This document shows positions 44,528 through 50,827 of a DNA stretch of 50,827 bases, piece after piece; within the stretch, counting starts at the first letter, position 1, and each line of letters opens with the position of its first letter. The notes under the pieces were generated by a model that searched no databases, was not told where the DNA came from, and was given only the letters and a program-made list of their open reading frames with translations. Source of the DNA: Cobetia crustatorum. Its GTDB lineage: Bacteria; Pseudomonadota; Gammaproteobacteria; Pseudomonadales; Halomonadaceae. The translations under genes were made by a program, and so were the position numbers. The DNA is taken from positions 1 through 50,827 of the forward strand of contig NZ_JEMF01000048.1 in assembly GCF_000591415.1 (NCBI RefSeq), read 5' to 3'.

Positions 44528-45643
44528 ATGATGCATTCACTTCCTTGCATAATCCTTCGTGGCGGAACCTCTCGAGGCCCCTTCTTGCGATTGGATCACC
44601 TTCCCAAAGATGACGATGGCCGCCGCGAAGTATTGCGCAAGGTCATGGGCTCAGGCCACGTACTGCAGATCGATGGTCTTGGCGGAGGCAATTCGTTGAC
44701 CAGCAAGATCGCCCTCATCGCTCCTCCTAGCCATCCTGAAGCGGATGTCGACTACCTGTTCGCGCAGGTGGATGTCGAGGGTGATCAAGTCGACTTCTCT
44801 CCGAACTGCGGCAATATGTTGGCAGCAGTAGGGCCTTACGCCATCGAGACTGGCATGGTCGAAGCCAAGGACCAGGTCACGCATCTGCGGATTCATAACC
44901 TCAACACTCGCACTCTGATCGACTGCCAGGTACCAACGCCCGGCGGCCGCGTCGCCTACCAGGGCGACACTCAGATCAGTGGCGTTCCAGGTGCTGGCAA
45001 TGCCATCAAGCTCGGCTTTCTTGGCGCAGTAGGTGCCAAGACAGGCAAATTGCTGCCCAGCGGCCAGGCCATCAATGTGATTGATGGTATTGAGGTGACC
45101 TGCCTGGACTCCGCGACACCGGTGATTCTCATCGAGGCGGCAAGCCTGGGCTGGCAAGGCAACGAAACACCGGCCGAGATGGATGCCAATCTGGAAGCCA
45201 TGGCACGTCTTGAGAAGATTCGCCTCAAGGCAGGTGAGCTGATGGGCATGGGAGATGTGCGTGGTTCAGTACTGCCCAAACCCGTGATTCTCTCTGCACC
45301 CCGTACGGACACTGGCACACTCTGCACACGCTATTTCGTGCCGCATCGTTGCCACGGTGCTCTTGCCGTCACAGGTGCCATCACGCTGGCCGTGGCTACC
45401 AGCGTCCCGGGAACTCTGGCGAATCGTATCGCACTCGCTGCGGGTACCATCACTGCGGATAGCCTGACGCAGCACGTCCAACTGGAGCACCCCGCAGGCT
45501 TCCTGGATGTCGAGGTCGAGCACGAAAATACAGACCCCATGACGCCGAGCCGAGTCTCCCTCCTGCGTACAGCACGCAAGATCATGAGCGGAGAGGTCTT
45601 CATCGACCTGCCAGATTCCGTGGTCATGCCGCCACGCACATGA
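44528..45643 (+). CDS. PrpF / 4-oxalomesaconate tautomerase family isomerase
   Basis: 371 residues from MMHSLPCIILRGGTSRGPF; the frame upstream of 44528 overlaps the promoter and is rejected. Two diaminopimelate-epimerase-like halves: ILRGGTSRGPFLRLDHLP and the catalytic-Cys segment FSPNCGNMLAAVGPYAIE, then GIEVTCLDSATPVILIEA and RCHGALAVTGAITLAVATSVPGT. The family shifts double bonds in unsaturated tricarboxylates (2-methylaconitate, 4-oxalomesaconate). Followed by a tricarboxylate uptake system, so the substrate is probably the imported acid or its product, such as an aconitate isomer. No prpBCD or gallate-cleavage genes are near, which leaves PrpF and GalD roles both open. Confidence 0.88.
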   Translation: MMHSLPCIILRGGTSRGPFLRLDHLPKDDDGRREVLRKVMGSGHVLQIDGLGGGNSLTSKIALIAPPSHPEADVDYLFAQVDVEGDQVDFSPNCGNMLAAVGPYAIETGMVEAKDQVTHLRIHNLNTRTLIDCQVPTPGGRVAYQGDTQISGVPGAGNAIKLGFLGAVGAKTGKLLPSGQAINVIDGIEVTCLDSATPVILIEAASLGWQGNETPAEMDANLEAMARLEKIRLKAGELMGMGDVRGSVLPKPVILSAPRTDTGTLCTRYFVPHRCHGALAVTGAITLAVATSVPGTLANRIALAAGTITADSLTQHVQLEHPAGFLDVEVEHENTDPMTPSRVSLLRTARKIMSGEVFIDLPDSVVMPPRT

Positions 45644-45693
45644 ATGCACCACGGTATAGCCGACGATAACAACCGTTCTGCCTGACGAACGAG

Positions 45694-45714
45694 CTCTGCC
45701 CTTCCCGGGCAGAG
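45694..45714 (+). repeat. Hairpin between isomerase and binding-protein genes
   Basis: CTCTGCCC (45694-45701) pairs with GGGCAGAG (45707-45714) around a 5-nt loop, without a clear T-run. Probably a transcript-stability element or weak attenuator within one operon. Confidence 0.45.
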
Positions 45715-45764
45715 ATAACGCTCCACCAATTAGCAGTCTTCCAATAATAATCAGGAGTCAGACC

Positions 45765-46919
45765 ATGTTCTCTACTGTGTCTACCCGCGAGCACCACGCC
45801 ACCCCATCACGCCGCCATTCACTCAAGCATCATGCACGCACGACTGCCATGGCTGTCATGTTGCCAATGATAGGCCTGCTACCGCTTTCTTCAGCCGCCC
45901 ATGCCGCCAGTGACGTCCCCGACACCTTGACGTGGACAGTACCGTTCGGCGTTGGTGGGGGCACTGATGTCTGGGCGCGCTTCATGTCCAACTGGGTCAC
46001 CAAGGACCTGCCGGGCCACCCCGCAGTCGTGATCGACAATGTGCCCGGCGGCGGCTCAATCTCCGGGGTCAACCTGTTCAGCAAGCGGGCTGGCAATGGT
46101 GGGGATGAGATGCTGGTCACCTCAGCTTCAACCCAGTATCCCGCCATGCTGCGTGACCGCCGCGTGCGTTATGACTATGCCGACTGGGAACCGATCTTTG
46201 CAGCACCGACTGGCGGGGTCGTCTATGCCTCAAGTTCGCTGGGCAAGGACAGCGCCAGCGCGCTGAAAGCCCTGTCCTCTCAGGAAGTGAAGTTCGCTGG
46301 CCAGAACCCGACGGGACTGGAGATGCCGGTATTGATGGCATTCGATCTGCTCGGTTTCAAGGTTGACCCTGTCTTTGGCATGAAGAGCCGTGGCGAGGGC
46401 CGCCTGGCTTTCGAACGCGGCGAAGTTGCATTGGATTTCCAGACCACTTCAGCATTCAAGAGCAACGTCACACCACTGGTCGATGCTGGCCAGGCGATCC
46501 CGCTGTTCAGCCTGGGCATGATGAACGATGAAGGTCACATCGAGCGAGACGCGTCCTTCCCGGCACTGCCAACCTTCTCCGAGCTATATCTGGCACAGGA
46601 AGGACACTCTCGTGACGATGAGGCCTATCAGATCTTCCACAAGTTCTTCGCCTCAGGTTACGCCATGCAGAAGATGCTGCTGGTGCCTAAGGATATCGAC
46701 CCTGAATTACTGGAACAGTACCGCCAAGCCGCGCGTGACCTGGCCAAAGACCCCGAGTTCCTCAAGGAAGCTGCCGTGAAGGTTGGACCCTATGGCCTGA
46801 TGGTAGGCAAGGCTGCCGCCGCTCAGCTACATAGCGCCATGCAACTCACTGAAGCACAGCACGCCTGGGTCAAGAACTGGTTGATGGAACGTCACAATAT
46901 TCGACTTCAATCCCGCTAA
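45765..46919 (+). CDS. tctC: Tripartite tricarboxylate transporter binding protein (TctC/Bug family)
   Basis: 384 residues, about 60 longer than usual because of a basic N-terminal extension (residues 1-28) before the signal core AMAVMLPMIGLLPLSSAAHA-ASD. Mature protein has the Bug pattern: LTWTVPFGVGGGTDVWARF near the N terminus, VVIDNVPGGGSISGVNLF, ASTQYPAMLRDRRV and YGLMVGKAAAAQLHSAMQ at the end. The conserved GGGTD loop contacts the carboxylates of the ligand. AGGAG upstream. Works with the fusion permease 193 bp downstream. Confidence 0.88.
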   Translation: MFSTVSTREHHATPSRRHSLKHHARTTAMAVMLPMIGLLPLSSAAHAASDVPDTLTWTVPFGVGGGTDVWARFMSNWVTKDLPGHPAVVIDNVPGGGSISGVNLFSKRAGNGGDEMLVTSASTQYPAMLRDRRVRYDYADWEPIFAAPTGGVVYASSSLGKDSASALKALSSQEVKFAGQNPTGLEMPVLMAFDLLGFKVDPVFGMKSRGEGRLAFERGEVALDFQTTSAFKSNVTPLVDAGQAIPLFSLGMMNDEGHIERDASFPALPTFSELYLAQEGHSRDDEAYQIFHKFFASGYAMQKMLLVPKDIDPELLEQYRQAARDLAKDPEFLKEAAVKVGPYGLMVGKAAAAQLHSAMQLTEAQHAWVKNWLMERHNIRLQSR

Positions 46920-46971
46920 GTCGTGAGGCCAGTGTCATAACGGGTGCCTTGAATCACAGATAGCGTCATGC

Positions 46972-47006
46972 GCTCACGGGATATGAGGCTTATCCATCCC
47001 GTGAGC
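46972..47006 (+). repeat. Hairpin between binding protein and permease genes
   Basis: GCTCACGGGAT (46972-46982) pairs exactly with 46996-47006 around a 13-nt loop; no T-run. Hairpins in this position often protect the binding-protein mRNA and reduce permease expression. Confidence 0.55.
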
Positions 47007-47111
47007 AACTGCCACAGCGCTTCCATGAAGGCTGCAACGCACCTGAAAAGCGATTGATCCGAGTGGCTATCTGCTTGCGCGCCAGACAAGAAAAAGAGGT
47101 TGATAAACGCC

Positions 47112-49091
47112 ATGATCGACACCCTGCTGTCCAGTATTGGACATGTCTTTACGCTGCCCCATCTGCTGTTCATGATGATCGGCATCTTCGTTGGCCTGCT
47201 GGTCGGCATCATTCCCGGACTCGGTGGCATCGCCGGCATGGCGCTACTGCTGCCCTTTCTATATGGACTTGATCCCGGTTACGCACTGGGCATGCTGATG
47301 GGGATGGTCGCGGTCATTCCCACTGGCGATACTTTCGCCTCGGTACTGATGGGCATCCCCGGTTCCAGTGCCTCTCAAGCCACAGTGCTTGATGGCTTTC
47401 CATTGGCCAAGAAGGGCCAGGCAGCGCGCGCGCTGACCAGTGCCTTCCTCTCCTCACTGTGTGGCGGCGTGATCGGCGCCATCATTCTTACCGGCTTCAT
47501 CCTGGTCGCCCGCCCACTGGTATTGGCCTTCTCGTCGGCTGAATTATTCGTGCTGACGCTACTCGGCTTGACGATGGTTGCGGTGCTTTCTGGCAAGAAT
47601 CTCTTCAAAGGCACCGCCGCTTGCGGACTGGGCCTGCTGGTGGGTGCAATCGGCGCTGCTCCCGCGACTGGCGAATATCGGATGAATCTGGACATCGACT
47701 ACCTGTACGACGGCATTCCGTTGATCGTGCTGGGCCTCGGTATCTTCGCCGTACCTGAAATCGTCGAGCTACTGATGGGTCGTGGCAGCATCGCCAAGGA
47801 CGGCAATACCGACCTGGGCAAGGGCTGGTCTGCCGGGATAAAGGATGTCGTAAAGAACAAGTGGCTGGTCGTCCGCTGTGCCGGTATCGGCAGTCTGATC
47901 GGCACCATTCCGGGTCTTGCCGGCTCCGTGGTCGACTGGATCACCTACGGCTTCGCGGTCAAGACGGCCAAGGATCCGAGCCAATTCGGCAAGGGTGATA
48001 TTCGCGGCGTCATCGCGCCGGAATCTGCCAACAACGCCTGTGCGTGTGGCGCCATGGTCCCGACGCTACTGTTCGGGGTTCCGGGTTCCGGGACGGCCGC
48101 CGTCTTCCTGGGAGGGCTCCTGCTGTTAGGCCTCGAACCGGGCGTGTCGATGATCACTACTCATCTCGACATGACCTACACCATCATCTGGTCGTTAGCG
48201 CTGGCCAACATCCTCGGGGCAGGCCTGTGCTTGCTGCTGGCTCGTCCCGTGGCGCAGCTGACCCGTGTACCCTTCGCGATTCTGGCACCCGCCATCACCA
48301 TCCTGATCATGTTTGCTGCCTACCAGGCCAGTCGCTCGCTGGGTGATTGGGTGGCGCTGGCCATGATCGGCATGCTGGGCGTGCTGTTCAAGACAGCCGG
48401 CTGGTCACGTCCTGCCTTTCTGATCGGTTTCGTACTGGCGCCGGGTGCCGAGAACTACTTCTACCAGAGCCTGCAGTTCCACGGTGCCGAAGCCTTCCTT
48501 CGTCCGGGCGTGCTGATCATCCTCGGCCTGATTCTGCTGGCCTTCTTCCTGCCGGTGATCCGCAAGGCGATCATGCGTCGCCGTCAGACGCACGAGGTGG
48601 TCGACAGCGCCCCCTCTCCGGAAGAAGATTTACTGGAATCGCGAGGCTTTGGTGGCGTCGATCTACTGCTGTTGCTCATGATGGCAGCGGTTGGAATATG
48701 GGCACTCTTCGATATAAGCGGCCTGATGCCGCTGGGCAAGGCCTTCCCGACGCTGGCTGCTTTCATCACGCTGCTCTCGGTAATCGCGGTGGTCTTCAAT
48801 GGTTGGCGGCGCGGCATGATTCGAGTAAAGCAGCCAGCAACCAAGAGCATTGCTGTGGTACTGGGCTTCTTCGTCTTGATCGGTATCAGCGCAGTGCTTG
48901 GCTTCGTATGCACTGCAGTAATCTTCTGCCTTGGTTTCCAGCGGATCGTGGCGCGCAAGTCGCTGGGCTTCTCCGCCCTGTTTTCACTGGGCGTGGCAGT
49001 CTTCCTGCTGGGCATGCAGCACACGATGAATTTGCACTATCCAACAGGCCTGTTAGACGACGTGGTGCTTCCGATGGTGCCTTTCCTCTAG
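47112..49091 (+). CDS. tctA: TctA-TctB fusion permease of a tripartite tricarboxylate transporter
   Basis: 659 residues from MIDTLLSSIGHVFTLPHLL. Residues 1-500 are TctA: GIIPGLGGIAGMALLLPFLYG, GIPGSSASQATVLDGFPLAKKG, GTIPGLAGSVVDWITYGFAVK and the second symmetric block ESANNACACGAMVPTLLFGVPG. Residues about 505-659 have four hydrophobic helices of the small TctB subunit: FGGVDLLLLLMMAAVGIWALF, FPTLAAFITLLSVIAVVF, SIAVVLGFFVLIGISAVLGF and LGFSALFSLGVAVFLLGMQH, after a charged linker (RRRQTHEVVDSAPSPEEDLL). No separate tctB is present, so the fusion supplies both membrane subunits. Imports di-/tricarboxylates with Na+ or H+. Confidence 0.9.
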   Translation: MIDTLLSSIGHVFTLPHLLFMMIGIFVGLLVGIIPGLGGIAGMALLLPFLYGLDPGYALGMLMGMVAVIPTGDTFASVLMGIPGSSASQATVLDGFPLAKKGQAARALTSAFLSSLCGGVIGAIILTGFILVARPLVLAFSSAELFVLTLLGLTMVAVLSGKNLFKGTAACGLGLLVGAIGAAPATGEYRMNLDIDYLYDGIPLIVLGLGIFAVPEIVELLMGRGSIAKDGNTDLGKGWSAGIKDVVKNKWLVVRCAGIGSLIGTIPGLAGSVVDWITYGFAVKTAKDPSQFGKGDIRGVIAPESANNACACGAMVPTLLFGVPGSGTAAVFLGGLLLLGLEPGVSMITTHLDMTYTIIWSLALANILGAGLCLLLARPVAQLTRVPFAILAPAITILIMFAAYQASRSLGDWVALAMIGMLGVLFKTAGWSRPAFLIGFVLAPGAENYFYQSLQFHGAEAFLRPGVLIILGLILLAFFLPVIRKAIMRRRQTHEVVDSAPSPEEDLLESRGFGGVDLLLLLMMAAVGIWALFDISGLMPLGKAFPTLAAFITLLSVIAVVFNGWRRGMIRVKQPATKSIAVVLGFFVLIGISAVLGFVCTAVIFCLGFQRIVARKSLGFSALFSLGVAVFLLGMQHTMNLHYPTGLLDDVVLPMVPFL

Positions 49092-49126
49092 ACCACTTTC
49101 CTTCTGAGCGCTCTGCATCAAAATGA

Positions 49127-49157
49127 AAAACGGGCAGCCAATGGCTGCCCGTTTTTC
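49127..49157. terminator. Bidirectional terminator of the tct operon and AraC-type gene
   Basis: AAAAACGGGCAGCC (49127-49140) pairs exactly with 49144-49157 around a 3-nt loop, with A5/T5 flanks. Suits both converging transcripts. Confidence 0.9.
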
Positions 49158-49197
49158 ATGCCTGCCAAGCCCTGGAGATCTATCTGCCACCTGACCC

Positions 49198-50351
49198 TCA
49201 TCCGGTCTCATGAAACCTGGCACGTGCCTCCTGCGGCGATAGCCCGAAGTGGCGGCGATAGGCAGTGGCGAAATTACAGGCGTGCGCGTAGCCCACACGA
49301 TGTGCTACCTGCTGGATGCTCATGCCCTGCAATAGCGCCTGCTGGGCACACTGCATACGGCACTCCCGCTGGTAGTGGCCCAACGATTTTCCATAAGCTA
49401 CTCGAAACTTCTGACGTAAACTCGACGGGCTCATACAGGCCAGTCTCGCAAGCTCACCCAGGGGATGAACAACCTGCGGAGAGGTGTTGAGCGCTTGCGT
49501 ACCGCTTCGAGATGTCGACATGGTGAGGCATGAATCGCAGCAGCCGATATCACGGCGTCCCCAGCACTTTCGCTCACGGGCCTGCCATGAGAAATCGAGG
49601 CCTTGGAGCGTGTCCCGTACCGTGCCGTTTGTAGAGCCTTGCTCAGTAGCTGCAGTCCAATCCCCTGCCAGTGAAGCAGACAACCTTCTTCACACATGGC
49701 CACCTCACTTTCAGCGGCTGGCATGCTGGCTTCCAGTTGCTGATACAAGCTGAACCCCGGCATCCAACGTGATGGATGCGCGTATGAGCTGGAGATATGT
49801 GAGACAGGGCCATCTGAGGCATATGGCGGATGACTGGTTGTCTGGGTATCCCAGATGCCAAGTCGTTTGCGTACATTCTCCGGTTGCTGACGCTCTTCTT
49901 CGATAAGAAGACTGATGCAGCGTAATCGTCCAACAGCGTGCCAACTTTTCAGTAGATGAGGCGATGTCCCATGCGCATTCACTGCCCGAAACACCCCGCC
50001 TTCTCCCGCAGCGATATCGACCCAGCGCCCATCATGCCCTGCCAGTGCGAGCGTGCCCTCCAGGACAAGACAGAGATATACCCCATCTCGAAAGACATGC
50101 TGTCCCTGATGTGCACGCATGACGCTCATGTCACACAGCGTCAGCATCGCCCCCTGCCAAAGAGATATCTCACGTACCCATCCTTGGCTGCGTGGGTAGC
50201 GTACCTGATACCAATCACCTGACTGAGGATAGGTCATCGCCAAATGCGCGATTTCTGCTGGCGAGCCAACAGGCTTGCGTGGTCGCTCTGCGTCACCCAC
50301 GTCAACGAAGACACTCGATAGATCATGCATGTCAGAGCAAATCCCTTGCAT
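49198..50351 (-). pseudogene. AraC-family regulator, broken by one apparent base deletion
   Basis: The sensor half is read from 50351 down to about 49500 (MRAHQGQHVFRDGVYLCLVLEG, MCEEGCLLHWQGIGLQLLSKAL) and the DNA-binding half in another frame down to 49198 (LGELARLACMSPSSLRQKF, MSIQQVAHRVGYAHACNFATAYRRHFGLSPQEAR). Adding one A to the AA pair (TT at 49495-49496 on the plus strand) gives a continuous HLEAVRKALNTSPQVVHPLG and a 384-residue protein of the PchR type, often linked to siderophore uptake. As it stands the first frame ends without the helix-turn-helix. Assembly error or recent inactivation cannot be told apart here. Confidence 0.82.
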
Positions 50352-50827
50352 CGTAATTCATGGTCCTCACTCCTGCGATGTCTTCACTGACGAATACAGG
50401 TCAAACGCCAGAAAAGGCGGTAAAACACTCGGTTACACCACAATTTATGCAAGAAGTCTTGATAAGTGACCTCAAAATACAACGATTATCAAAAGCAAAT
50501 CAATCTCATTGACGATTTGTGTGAGATTTTCGCTTCACATCCACAGGGGTTCTCCAAGCCCTCAGGCAATTTCGCCTTTGCGCCACAGGACCCATTTGCC
50601 GACACGGTGCCACCTATCATCACTCATCCCCTCTATCGACATCAGCGACTGATACTTTCTGTCTGCCATGAGAACACCCTTGCCACCAACACCTTTCCTG
50701 CTTGAAAAAGTCGGCTCACGCTGAGCATGATGGAAGCAGAGATATCTCAATGAAAAAGTGTCATTCCCGGTAGTTGTCAAGAAATCTGTCGCCTCTGAGT
50801 TCCTTCAAGCCGCCTGTTTTTCCGGTT
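50352..50827. other. Right-edge region without a supported gene
   Basis: 476 bp. Short frames exist on both strands (for example a 79-codon frame from GTG 50466) but lack ribosome binding sites and recognisable products. The part at 50440-50520 is AT-rich with CAACGATTATC and CAATCTCATTGA, and likely includes the promoter of the AraC-type gene. A gene beyond the right edge may begin soon after. Confidence 0.4.

Noticed and set aside
50466-50705. 79-codon plus-strand frame near the right edge
   Set aside because: GTG start without ribosome binding site, no domain, and no neighbour relation; not strong enough to call.
1-50827. tRNA, rRNA, CRISPR array, insertion sequence or prophage
   Set aside because: No cloverleaf-like sequence, regularly spaced repeats, transposase, integrase or phage structural gene was recognised anywhere in the window.

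Overview
The window looks like chromosomal DNA of a moderately halophilic marine gammaproteobacterium, most likely Halomonadaceae (Halomonas/Cobetia type). This is inferred from protein resemblance, fairly high GC content and the mix of compatible-solute, Na+-coupled and amino-acid catabolic genes; no rRNA or tRNA is present to confirm it. Apart from a partial Fic gene at the left edge, no phage, transposase, integrase or CRISPR array was seen.

Layout. 1-8.2 kb: end of a Fic gene; two RcnB-like periplasmic proteins; a small-molecule block (VOC protein, MDR oxidoreductase, Yellow/MRJP-like exported protein, glycine-betaine-binding-domain protein, ABM monooxygenase with a divergent LysR regulator); and an exported protein built of 11-residue repeats. 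8.6-15.3 kb: purU-folD (one-carbon metabolism); a LysR gene divergent from an omega-aminotransferase/semialdehyde dehydrogenase pair that fits beta-alanine catabolism (beta-alanine to malonate semialdehyde to acetyl-CoA); a second ABM protein. 15.3-22.1 kb: a heavy-metal RND efflux operon (small Cys-rich protein, TolC-type channel, CusB-like adaptor, CusA-like pump) in which both adaptor and pump carry one apparent single-base deletion. 22.2-22.8 kb: mdaB. 22.9-31.2 kb: a catabolic island with a LuxR-type regulator, PuuC-like aldehyde dehydrogenase, M20 carbamoylase, class III aminotransferase, NhaC-family transporter and agmatine deiminase. 31.4-34.2 kb: SCO protein, DUF2946-like protein and PepSY membrane protein (copper/redox type). 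34.5-43.3 kb: VOC, extensin-like, luciferase-like monooxygenase, BCCT transporter, HAD phosphatase, APH-like kinase, exported M20 peptidase. 43.5-49.1 kb: LysR regulator divergent from a PrpF/oxalomesaconate-tautomerase-like isomerase, a TctC binding protein and a TctA-TctB fusion permease. 49.2-50.4 kb: an AraC-type regulator, also interrupted by an apparent single-base deletion.

The most interesting points are: (1) the agmatine island has deiminase, aminotransferase, dehydrogenase and a ureido-acid hydrolase but no nitrilase-type AguB, which suggests a route in which the carbamoyl group is kept until the ureido acid stage (N-carbamoylputrescine to 4-ureidobutyrate to GABA); (2) a 50-bp gapless near-duplicate of a LysR promoter/start region at 4.05 kb and 6.79 kb, suggesting a lost LysR gene; (3) three single-base breaks, all in short homopolymers, which are either assembly errors or real inactivations; (4) an LEA-like 11-mer repeat protein; and (5) a TctA-TctB fusion. 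No gene family wholly outside known classes was convincingly found.
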